From Bimastos eiseni (lineage: Eukaryota; Annelida; Clitellata; Crassiclitellata; Lumbricidae): 64,000 nt of DNA. The notes below the pieces were generated by a model. It searched no databases. It saw nothing but the letters and a program-made list of their open reading frames with translations, and was not told the DNA's origin. The translations under genes and the position numbers were made by a program. The stretch covers positions 30,315,234 to 30,379,233 of the forward strand of contig OY365810.1 of the NCBI GenBank assembly GCA_959347315.1, given 5' to 3'. Shown in pieces: positions 22,750-32,372 of this stretch. Position 1 is the first letter of the stretch. Each line of letters begins with the position of its first letter.

Positions 22750-24900
22750 TGAAAAGTCAACTTATCATCGCGAATTTTCACAGTATATTAGTAATTAATT
22801 TATTCATAAATTCATTCTTTCTTTTTTCTTTCAATCATCGTTTGCCTTCTTTGTTCGTCTCTGCAGACTTTCATCGGCTCCATTGAGGCCAATCATATAA
22901 AAAAATTGAGCTCTACATGAAGACTCGCAGGCAAGTGTATTATGGCTGCTTATTATGTCGAACGGATGTCTTTACTCGGTCTATCATAACACACATACAG
23001 ACACGTGATGATGCTTCGCTATAATATGCCTTGCGATGCACGAGTGGGTGGGTGTGTATAGCATATCGTGCTGGGGAGAAGATCTTTGGGTGGACAATGT
23101 TTTGTCACACTCGTCAGGCCGTCGCGCCATCTGGGACAGTTCGATATGTCTCTGAGCCGAGCGCGGCTGGGCTTTCCAGTGGCCCACGCACAGGTAGGAA
23201 GTCGCGTAAGGTTGCGAACAGTGTCAAGAACCGTGAAAATCTCGCGCGCAGTGACTGGTCATACGCGAACTCGGCGAATTGAGGGAACTTTATTTTTCGC
23301 ACCCACTGGCGGCCCACTTGAGCGGATGAGCCACAGCCGGGTCCATGCGCGCGTGCATGCGTGCGTCTACCTGTCGGCCTAGATAACATTGTTAGAAAGG
23401 CAGTCGCGAGAGTTCCCTGCCAGGTAGATTTAAGCGGCGCCATCACCCCCCAAGGCTGTTCCAGAAAATTCCTTTTCCTGCCTGGCTCCCTCCTCCCAGT
23501 TTGTCTGCCAACCGCGTTTGGTCTATGTTTTAAGAGGCCGTATTGCAGATAAGGGGCAGAATAATGGAGGACGATTCAGAGGACCCTATTGGAGGAACCA
23601 GATGGATTTCATAGAGGATGCAGAGGGGCCTAATGAGGGATTCATAAGGACTTTATTAATAGAGGCTTCATAGGGGCTCACTGACTGATTCTTCAGAGAG
23701 ACCTGTACATACTTTGTAGATTGTCATTGCGCACATATATATCAGATGTGCCATTGGCTTTGATATCCCAATTAAACGTCTCCAATTCTGAGACGTTGTG
23801 CAAAAATCTCGATGTACTTCTGCATGTTTCAAGTGGCGCTTTAGAAGTTTGGAGATTACGATTACGATGCCTTTGTGGTTAAGTTTTAAGACTGTTTTCT
23901 GGGTTAAATTTTAATGAATTTTAATTAACAATAACAATCAAGTGAATTTCATGGCGCTGGCTGTTCCAGAATACACTAGGAGGCAGCAATCAATCAATGA
24001 TGATGTTAAGTGAAATTGTATTCAGAATAATAATCAACTGGGAAGGAAGCAGTCAAATCTAGGAGAATACATCCAATAAAGGATGGGATGAACAAAGCAA
24101 TGGATGAAAATGGAACTGACGACTTTTGAGGAGGGGCATTGGTTTATACTTACGGACTGTTGTTTTGGACGCAAGGAACAATAGGCACACGACTGAAAAC
24201 TCCGTTTCACTAGTTTTTGGGCGATATTCGAAAGTAAAAACTTTTCACATCTTGTTGACCTACTCAGCTGATTCGTGAACGTTAACGAATTGTCGGCACA
24301 ATAGAAAAATGATTTTTAAGGTTTAAGACGTCATTATTGTCAAATACAAGCAAGATTTAAATTAGGGCATCTGAAACGTGAACAGAGAAATTTGGCGAGT
24401 AATCATTCCTCTTATCTAGATTCCTTGTCTTGGACCGAGGGTGTGATGTCTGCTGCTAGACTTTGGATTTATAATTCCATAACTGATATAGCGCTGCAAT
24501 CGTCTGACATATATGAACTTGTCGGTTCCATGCGTTTCGCACTGGTTACTTCTGTGTACCTGAGACCTGCCGACAATCGCCGTTGGCCATTCCAGAGGAA
24601 ATCTCACAGTCCTCCTAATTAGACACTTGATCGTCTCTTGCGTTGCGCCTGTTTCGTAGGAGACGTGTGTGATAATTGCACACGTGCGTTGCGCCTCTTC
24701 CTACGCTGATTGGTTGGGAGAATTGTTCGGGCGAAAGGGTAGAGACCCCCGCTGGGCAGCGAGATACTTATCTGGCGAATCCTTCGCCAGGAGAGGGCTT
24801 GAAATTACCAGAAAAACAGTTTACACGTCACTGACTCCATAAGCGCAGTCGTCGCACTACGCCTAATGACATGACGTACGTCTATACGTGACTGCGATTA
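22750..24900. other. no gene recognised
   Basis: A CpG-rich portion at 23080-23360 has open frames that resemble nothing I know. A possible donor (CACAG/GTAGGA, near 23192) follows an ATG at 23146. This is too weak to call an exon. Confidence 0.4.
23822..23868 (+). repeat. L2/CR1-like LINE 3'-tail copy
   Basis: AAGTGGCGCTTTAGAAGTTT then GGAGATTACGATTACGATG is the best-preserved short copy of the tail found at the 3' end of the LINE at 61740-64000. It includes the terminal GATTAC-type repeat. Confidence 0.65.
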
Positions 24901-25077
24901 TATTATACGAATATATATTATATATATATATATACTTATATATAAATATATATGTATTCGGTATATATGTGTGTGTACATATATCTGGTGCTCAAGTACA
25001 TTTTGAAAATGTATTCCTCTGTATTATTAGATAATTGAAAAGACGCTGTTTAGAAGGTGAATTCGTCTAACTTTAGA

Positions 25078-25078
<1 letters not shown>

Positions 25079-25136
<58 letters not shown>
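25079..25136. repeat. (ACAG)n microsatellite
   Basis: About 14 perfect tetranucleotide units. A looser copy lies at 25320-25400. Confidence 0.95.
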
Positions 25137-25839
25137 TACAATGAAATACCTCTCGAAAATTACTGAGTGACACAAATTTTGCGTATACATCGTGTACTTG
25201 AGTTTAGACTGCGTTTGCTCTCGAAGTGAACTTAGCACAGACTTCTTCACATAATTTTTTTTTATATACGGACACACACGTACTAAGGCACAGGCATATG
25301 CACATCACACAGACCTACACGGACAGACATAGAGACAGACATAAAGAGGGATGCGCAAAAGAGAGACAAACAGAGAAGAGACAGGCAGACAGACAGACAG
25401 GGAAACATTTGGATATACCCAGGTATAGTTGACTTGTTGACCTAGAAACTTGATCAGCGGATGTCTTAGTAGGACCCAGAGGAGCGTCAATCCTTCTCAA
25501 GTGTTTTAGTAATATTTATGCGTACATGTCGTGCAGAATACACTGTCGTAAACTCTCTCCCTCATGTACTTCGCAAGGTCATTTATAGACCTACGTATCC
25601 GTTCAGTTCTCGTTTATATCAGCGTATGTTTATGATGTGCCTGAGTGTGGTTATATGTGTGTCTGACTGTGTGCGTGCCACTAGATGACGTGATGTGTGT
25701 TTGTGCTCGTATTAGACTGTGTAGTCTGTAGTACGTGTGAGCTGTGCCTCCTCAGAGGTGCGCATGCTCGTCTACAAAGTTCTTACATTTCCTGTTGCTT
25801 TGTTTTCATACCCGCCTTGAAACACATCCGTGGTCGGTC

Positions 25840-26085
25840 TCCCGCCCCGCTCGTCTCTCCTCCTCTCCTTCCCTGTTGATCTCCCTCCCTTACCCTCTCT
25901 GTTATTATCCTCCTTCTTCCCTCTGTTCGATTCCCTTCCTCTCTCTGTTCTTCAACCTCCCTCTCTCCCTCCCTGTTCGTGCTCTCTCCTTCTCTCTCCT
26001 TCCGGTTCTTCAACTCCCCTCTCCCCCTGTTCATCTCCCTCCTTCTCCCTCCATGTTCTTGTCCCTCCCCGTTCCTGGTTTCAGC
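25840..26085. repeat. polypyrimidine tract with CCCTCTCTGTTC units
   Basis: C/T-rich with recurring CTCCCTCC and CTGTTCxTC blocks spaced roughly 25-45 bases apart, an old minisatellite-like structure. Open frames on both strands are compositional. Confidence 0.7.
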
Positions 26086-26561
26086 CTCCGCCTCCTGCTC
26101 TTCGTCCCTCTGTGGCCCGTCCTATACACTATAGTAACGGTCAACAGCATTTTCTAAAATTTCTAGGCGCATGCCCTCCGCTGCCCGGAACAATTGAAAG
26201 TGGTGCGTATTGGCCCATAGGCCTAATACAAAGCACAGAGCGTCTGTTTGCAGGCGCCCACTTGAAAACGCGGATGACGGGGGGGGTGCACACGAACCCA
26301 TTGACGAGGGGCTTTCTGCGGCATATGTTCTGTCGATGGAACTGTTCCGGACCAATGACTCTTAAGAAGAACAGAAATTAGCCATCGCCAGAGGCGCCAG
26401 TATAGTCACAGCATCTGGCTCCCTGCTGATTGTTGGAAAGAAAGGCTCCTCGATCGTGATTTGCTCCTTCGCTCTAGCTGGAAGATCTTAGCGTCTGATA
26501 CAGCCTTCTATGTCTGCTGATAGGAGGCCTACTTCATTACCAAATGCGGTATATCCTGTGT

Positions 26562-27526
26562 CAGAGGTTCTCAACCTGGGTGCACGAACCCCAGAGGTTC
26601 ATGTCATGTCATCGTCGCTTCGCGACGGTTGACTACATGAATGGCGTAGAGCTATCCAACTCTTTACGCATATCATCCTTGTCATGGATGCGTCGTTAAA
26701 AAAAACTTATCACATCCAATGCTTTCTGTTTCGTACGACGTTCATTAAGCGTGTGCCTTTTAATCCAGTCAATGCCATGATATTGTCAACCAACAGATTC
26801 TGGGTCTTAAACGACTTCGGCTTCCTTCCACTATATCCTACATCACGCTGTTCTCAAAACTGTCGTTAGGCTGTCTCACGATCTGTCCGAAGTACCGCAG
26901 TTTTCAAGATATGATGTGGCTCGACAGTTTGCTGTTAACTTTCGTCATTTGGCAAACTTGTTCGGTGGTCACCATTGCTATCCGTGGAATTCTGAGCAGT
27001 TTCCTCATGCATTTGTTCTCAAATGCTTGTATGCCTTTCTCTTTCTTTCTTTATTATCCATGCCTCACAACCATATGTTGCTACTGGATGTTATTTCAGA
27101 AGGTACGACAAAGAAGGAGAGTATGAATTATAACAATGCATTGATAATACATTAAAAAGTGTTGAGCTGTCATAAGATATAAGTTTATTTCCATTTTATG
27201 TTGTAAACCATCATGGTTAACCAATGGCTTGTAAGCAAAAGTGTCAGTAGTGGCCCACTGAATGGCTCCGGTATCGGCGACAATAAAAGGTATCCGGTAA
27301 TATAAAATTCGTCACGCTGTGACAAATGTCTCATTCAATATGTATAATCGTGTATGTCTCCTAATGTCACTGCATGGTATTGTATGCAATTCAATTTATG
27401 ATTCAGAAGGTGACAGTTTCATGTATATATTCGTCTTCAAATGTGATAATACTTGTTTAGGGTATACCGAACATTTATGAAACATTTCCCGGCGGTGCAG
27501 GGTATAGAAAAGGTTGGGAAACTCTG
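26562..27526. mobile_element. non-autonomous hAT transposon
   Basis: The left terminus CAGAGGTTCTCAACC and the inverted right terminus (plus strand GGTTGGGAAACTCTG) agree at 13 of 15 positions and have the form of hAT/Charlie ends. The 8-bp flanks TCCTGTGT (26554-26561) and TCCTGTAT (27527-27534) match at 7 of 8, as expected for an hAT target-site duplication. No transposase frame is present. Its interior holds an RTE LINE fragment, so the hAT copy is the older insertion. Confidence 0.75.
26597..27087 (-). mobile_element. RTE-like LINE 3' end nested in the hAT element
   Basis: The reverse complement matches 50950-51385 of the plus-strand RTE copy over nearly its full length. Shared blocks include CGACGGTTGACTACATGAAT, CCAATGCTTTCTGT, GTGGTCACCATTGCTAT and CCTCACAACCATA. 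It is 5'-truncated, keeping only the C-terminal part after the RT domain plus the 3' end, and is broken by frameshifts. Its limits fall inside the hAT termini, showing the order of insertion. Confidence 0.85.
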
Positions 27527-27754
27527 TCCTGTATAAAGTAGGCGTTATAGGTCCATTTTTCCTGAAATCACAGCAACAGGAGGTATGTTCATGTATCTAG
27601 ACCAACATCGTGTTGGTCACTTGCAGAGAATGGAACATTCTAGGTTAAGTAATTATAAGCAAAATAAATTGTAAGCATCCGTATTTTTTATGAATAAGCA
27701 GATGTTCTATAAAATGGCAGCTGAAAAGAGCAGACAACTAGATTTCATATCACA

Positions 27755-27825
27755 CACACGCACGCACACACGCACACACACACACACACAGACACACACA
27801 CATATAAACACACATAAACGCACGC
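27755..27825. repeat. (CA)n microsatellite
   Basis: CACACACGCACGCACACACG followed by perfect CA units and ACACATAAAC variants. Confidence 0.9.
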
Positions 27826-27829
27826 AGTG

Positions 27830-28400
27830 GCTGTGCATTGTGTACGCACCTCGTTAAAGGCTATTCGCTAGCCATGTCTCAGCCTTCGAGAACTTCATAG
27901 AACGACCTATTCAAATACATCTACACATCTTACCCAGCCATAAGTCAGAGACGTAGCCACGCACGAATATCCAATTATATACACAAACAGAAAAAACACT
28001 CGTCTATAAATAAACTTCATGAACAATGTTTTGAATGAAGTACATACATCCCTCTTATATTATGTCGACTGCTGAGGTATCGAGTTTCACAATTACTTTC
28101 TTTTTTCAATGGTTCTTAAGACGCGTGTGTCATGCTGAGTGGGACGAACGAAAACAGGTATAAGAGCGCATAATGACCAAGGGGAACGGTTTTGATGAGC
28201 GTCTTTTCATGGATACATTTCACGCTAGCAAATGTAACCAATGTGGTTGTGTAAATGAATGGCATTTGTCTATATGTAGGCCTGTTTTCGATACCACTAC
28301 AATAATTGCTGGACACTACTTTACTCTGCACTATTTTGTTAAGTGATGAAACTGTAGCCTTTAATCACAATTAACATCGAATTGGCTATAGCAAATGTGT
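27830..28400. other. no gene recognised
   Basis: Unique-looking sequence with no supported frame. Confidence 0.5.
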
Positions 28401-28403
28401 TTG

Positions 28404-28445
28404 GTTTCAGAGTGGCGCTATATAAATGTTAATTCCAATTACAAC
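28404..28445 (+). repeat. SINE/LINE tail fragment
   Basis: TTCAGAGTGGCGCTATATAA followed by ATGTTAATTCCAATTAC has the same TGGCGCTATA motif as the SINE at 8090-8285. Related scraps occur at 39548-39605 (+), 43375-43415 (-) and 59705-59735 (+). Confidence 0.5.
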
Positions 28446-28499
28446 GCCCCACAGTAGTAGAGTAGGCTAAGCGTCGAAGCCAATCATTTAATGTTGGTT

Positions 28500-29057
28500 A
28501 CTGCTTATAATATAGTCCTGCTGTTCTATACGATCGCTTGGTTAGGCATATTCGCTATCGTGCTAATAGGCCTAAACGTGGTTTCTCCTTAAAAATTCTT
28601 GGTGCGTCTTTCTTGAATTCACTACCCATAGCATTGAAAACCCCTTTCACTCTTTCAGTTTTTAAGACACATTTACGTAGGTACTTGATTTCTCAGGTCT
28701 TCTGGTTATAGCTTCATTCAAAGTTAGCAGAACCATTTAACTCGTTTATCTGAATGACTGTGTAATGTGCAATTTATGTAACTAGTTAAGTTTTACTGTT
28801 TGTGTATCTTACATGTGCGTCATTAATGAATTTGTATTTTGTTGTTTATTTTCTGTCTCCTTCTCTTATTCAGTCTCCCGTTCAACGTGAAAGTTTTATT
28901 ATTGATTATTTGGGTGTCCCTTATTAGCGGGGCCTCTCTGGTCCCTTTAGATGTCTCCCTTTGTATTCTAATACCAGCTACTTGTTATCTAATAATGTTC
29001 CATTTGAAGGATGCAATAAAAGACTATGTCATGTAATATATATATATATATATATAA
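28500..29057 (+). mobile_element. LINE 3' end (C-terminal coding remnant plus 3' UTR)
   Basis: The plus strand around 28545-28700 reads HIRYRANRPKRGFSLKILGA, then FLNSLPIALK and FKTHLRRYLI. This is the usual C-terminus of a LINE reverse-transcriptase ORF (GxxxWNSLPxxLK, SFKxxLKxYLI). A long AT-rich 3' UTR follows, with a TTAGCGGGGCCTCTCTGGTC block near 28922 and AATAAAAGACTATG near 29015. The element then runs into (TA)n at 29036-29056. It is 5'-truncated. Confidence 0.6.
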
Positions 29058-29329
29058 AGTTTAACGAGCTGCCTCTAATCAGGGCTTTGGTAAGCCTTGT
29101 TTCAAAACCGGAACAATTGACTTTGGATGATAATAATAGACTCAAGATGCTCAATTTGGCTGCCAATTAAGTATATAGGCTCCGTAAGATGACCTGTATA
29201 ATAGGCCCGCTGTTTATGACACCTGTATACCAACTTCGTACAGGTCTATGCCAAAGGCAATCTACTGCGGAGGCATTTAACGAAACTACGAGAGGCATGT
29301 AATTTAGAGTAAGTCATTTCTGAGGCTAC

Positions 29330-29440
29330 AAGCAGCTTAGCGACGACTTTAGCCAATTTCGAACGGCATGCTTAAGGATTCGAATCCAGACAGAGATATA
29401 TAAGAGGCCGAAGCCCTACATCCTTTGGCCACTTCGCCAT
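29330..29440. repeat. possible tRNA-like repeat tail
   Basis: GGATTCGAATCCAGAC followed by GAAGCCCTACATCC and TTTGGCCACTTCGCC follows the pattern of tRNA/MIR-like SINE tails. A weak, single partial copy. Confidence 0.3.
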
Positions 29441-29704
29441 CAAAGACACCCATTTCCGCACCTCCTATTCACGTCGAATCGACTTCTGATGACATCTTGC
29501 GTAAGAAACCGAATCCCTACAAGGCTCGGCGCATATCCGGAAGCACTGTGCCGCTAGTACTCTCGCTTTTTAGCCAGTTCCCACAGGCCTATGTTGCGTC
29601 GCCGCCCGCAGTCGTCATACTGTATACAGTTGTGTGTTGCGCCCTTCGCGCGCATGAATACACGAAGACAAATATGTTTCGTCTCATGCGACTCGATCAA
29701 TACG

Positions 29705-29830
29705 CTTCGTAGACTTCCGGTTACTTGTCAGTCTTCGTTCGCGGCTCATTTCCGCCAGTGACGTCAGTAGAATACGGCGCTGTGAGGGAACAACTGCACT
29801 TGTTTCGAACGAGGTCGTTACGAACATCGC
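29705..29830. promoter_or_regulatory. promoter-like segment with ETS and CRE sites
   Basis: ACTTCCGG (ETS/GABP-like, 29713-29720) and the perfect CRE palindrome TGACGTCA (29759-29766) lie 38 bases apart in a CpG-rich stretch (29520-29830). Such pairs mark housekeeping-type promoters. It lies 2.6 kb upstream of the zinc-finger exon and could serve it, or an unseen transcript in either direction. Confidence 0.4.
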
Positions 29831-29849
29831 CAAAAACACTCCTATCGCT

Positions 29850-29899
29850 ATATATATATATATATACATATATAAATATTATATATGTAATAAACCGAT

Positions 29900-29943
<44 letters not shown>

Positions 29944-29948
29944 CGGTT
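29850..29948. repeat. (TA)n inside an 11-bp perfect inverted repeat
   Basis: AACCGATTATA (29893-29903) and TATAATCGGTT (29938-29948) flank (TA)n, so the whole can extrude as one hairpin. A second TA run precedes it at 29850-29886. Confidence 0.85.
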
Positions 29949-29949
29949 C

Positions 29950-30770
29950 ATGAACTTCGGCACCAATCAAAATATATCCCATGTCCCAGTGTGCAGTTGT
30001 GTGATAGAAACACAAATGCCCTGATTTTATAAATACAATCCTACAGACTTCACGGCAATGTCACAAATCTGGCTCAGTCTTTATGTTTTGTCTTCTGTTT
30101 TCCTAATCAAGTATTATGTAGAGCAACTGTGGGTGGTGTTGTTGAAAGTCAGGTGTGTGGCAGATAATCCAGTGAGGACTGTGAGGATAATTTGTTTCAG
30201 AGCATCTGGATAAAAGTCAGTACATGTAGAGCTCCTGATGTTCACTGTCAGCTGATTTTCGGCAGAAAGTGTGCTAATGGTCAAAAGACAAATTCTGCTT
30301 CTGTTGGATCACTTTGGTCATGGCCTATATTTCTCATTATAGTTATATAAATTGTTAAAAGTTTAATCACGTATACATACTTAACACACGAACCGCTCAG
30401 ACCAATAGCTCTGCATCCGCTTCTTCGTCACCTAGCTATAAAGACGAATATCAAAAGTTTTAAACGACAGAGCATTAAACATGTATGACAAAACTATTGG
30501 ATGGCAATTCAATGCAGAGAAGTATCTTCAGATAAATTGAGTTCAGGAAGTTCACGGACAAATAAAATTACTTAGTAAACAATTCGAATTGATATATGCA
30601 AGTGGTGAAGTATACTGAAAGACGATAGCCTACATGTAGGAGTATATATGGGCCTACAGAGTGGATGGAAGAAAAACTTTGAACAACCATTAAACGTCTG
30701 CACACGCAACTCAGTTTTCTATTTTATGAAAGAGCTAATAATCACGATTGATTACAGCAAAAAAGACATG
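29950..30770. other. no gene recognised
   Basis: Unique-looking sequence with no supported frame. Confidence 0.5.
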
Positions 30771-30774
30771 CAAA

Positions 30775-30995
30775 GACGAAGAGGAATTTGATGCAACTCC
30801 AAAGCATTTGGAAAACTGGACAAACACGATATGGAGAAGTAGCTAAATAAGAAAGAAAACAAAGACATGATTGTATAAGAAGCTGATTCAGTCATTGTGC
30901 TATATGGATCAAAATACTGGACACTAGAAAATGAGAAAAGAAATCGATTCTCACAGTAGAAATGAGTTGGCGGCAGACAATTAGGAATGTTGATT
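30775..30995 (+). pseudogene. LINE C-terminal scrap
   Basis: The plus strand reads VIVLYGSKYWTLENEKRNRF near 30890-30950, matching the LYGSExWTLxKxxxxRI block that follows the RT domain of RTE/L1-like LINEs, with AKKDMQRR-like sequence upstream. It is heavily decayed. Confidence 0.5.
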
Positions 30996-31019
30996 AACGA
31001 CCGTTTACGGTCGTCTAAT

Positions 31020-31140
31020 CTTGACTGTCTTCAATGTGAATGTAATGTATTGTAAATCATCGAAAATGTCTCGTGGCCCACAAAAGCCACCACGTCAGGG
31101 AGACCAGCTTATTCACCGGTGCCAAGGTCTTCAAGGTCAT
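31020..31140 (-). repeat. possible diverged LINE 3'-tail copy
   Basis: GAGACCAGCTTATTCACCGG resembles GGACACCAGCTTATTCACGA of the tail copies at 6925 and 61792. The rest is too diverged to align by eye. Confidence 0.3.
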
Positions 31141-31388
31141 GTATCTTTTGGCTTCTCTTTCCTCGTTTCTCCTTTTCTCTTTCCTTCCGTTTCAGTCGTC
31201 TCAATCGTTCCGTTTTTGACAATATTTATCCATCTCCTCGTTTTTGGTTTTTTTTTTGGCCAATGGTTCCTTTCATGGACAATAATTCTTTTTGTGGCAA
31301 TGGCACTTTTTTAAACAATTTTTAACCATGCCTTAGCCTTTCAACCTTTCTCTTCCTTCTGTCTAGCTTTGTCCCGCAGGTCCTATAG

Positions 31389-31500
31389 ACAATTGCAGGA
31401 TTCTTAAGAATAATAATACATCAGTTCCTGACGCAATCCCTCTGGCGATGATCAGAAACATCTCCAACATTCAGATCCGTATATTGTAAGAAATCGCTTG
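31389..31500 (+). pseudogene. LINE RT N-terminal scrap
   Basis: The plus strand gives ILKNNNTSVPDAIPLAMIRN, resembling the LKNNKAxGPDGIPxExIK block of LINE reverse transcriptases. Short and decayed. Confidence 0.4.
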
Positions 31501-31628
31501 TATCATCGTGTCGTGTATTTTTATTCTGTTTTTCTTGATTCTCTGCTTCTCCATATCCTGTTCATCATTCAAAATGCGTGTGTATACAGTTCGAATAATT
31601 CTCCTTTGTGCTTATCACCTACCTGACT

Positions 31629-31715
31629 CTTCTGATACTTAATCGTGTCTCTTTAAACTTCTGATACTTAATGGTGTCTCTTTAAACTTCTGATACTTAA
31701 TGATGTCTCTTTAAA
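31629..31715. repeat. 29-bp tandem repeat, three copies
   Basis: The unit starts CTTCTGATACTTAATCGTGT and ends CTCTTTAAA. The three copies differ at one or two positions (C/G/A after TTAAT). Such high identity points to recent duplication. Confidence 0.9.
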
Positions 31716-31734
31716 CTTTTCAATCATCGTTGTT

Positions 31735-31985
31735 TTGGTTTTCTGCGAATCTTCCCCCGTTTTCGTCAATCTGTGTCGTCATAATCCTGCTGTTCTGGTC
31801 CGCTTCTAGCGTGTAGACTAGTGTCATCAGCAAATAGAAGATTATTCACGAGTCCTACATTCTATTTCATTTCTGTCTCGGTGTTGTTAGGCTTGAGTGA
31901 CATTGCTGCTCCTAATACCACATTAAATAGATATGGGGATAAGAAACATCCTTGTCGCACTCCCGTTTTCATGTGAAAGACAGAA
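31735..31985 (-). pseudogene. LINE reverse transcriptase fragment
   Basis: The minus strand reads TGVRQGCFLSPYLFNVVLGA and, downstream, NLLFADDTSLHA. These are the GVRQGCxLSPxLFN and FADD boxes of a LINE reverse transcriptase. One stop lies between the boxes and more follow. The 31389 scrap is on the opposite strand, so they are separate insertions or a rearranged copy. Confidence 0.65.
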
Positions 31986-32360
31986 GATTGGAAATGATGA
32001 TCATAGACATCCAAGCTCTAACATCGTGAAGGGCGCTTTATGTTCTATTACATAACATCAGATGTGAGCCAGTGGTGGACCGTAACAGAAATGTTGATGT
32101 CACAAATTTAAACAGCATACAATCTTTCTGGTGACAAATCGCAGGCTTGATTTAGATCACACAGAGATTATATTGTCACCCATTAAAAGTGTGAAATGAG
32201 AAGCATCCTGATTCTTGAGTTGCTGTCCAGAAAAACTGTGCATTGATAAAGACATTACTCTGGATGCATATATTGTGATATATGACTTTTACACACATAT
32301 TTATTTACCAATAAATATTCATCAATCTTTATTGTAATAATATTGAATTATGTGCATTGA

Positions 32361-32372
32361 CTTGACTTTCAG
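32361..32372 (+). promoter_or_regulatory. splice-acceptor-like site before the zinc-finger ATG
   Basis: CTTGACTTTCAG ends exactly one base before the ATG at 32373. An in-frame TGA at 32358-32360 shows that the coding frame does not continue upstream without splicing. The exon may therefore begin with the start codon, or a preceding exon may add residues. Confidence 0.5.

Noticed and set aside
24764..24800. ATACTTATCTGGC, like the start of U1 snRNA
   Set aside because: Only the first dozen bases fit. The following sequence (GAATCCTTCGCCAG) forms a different hairpin, and no U1 stem-loops or Sm site follow.
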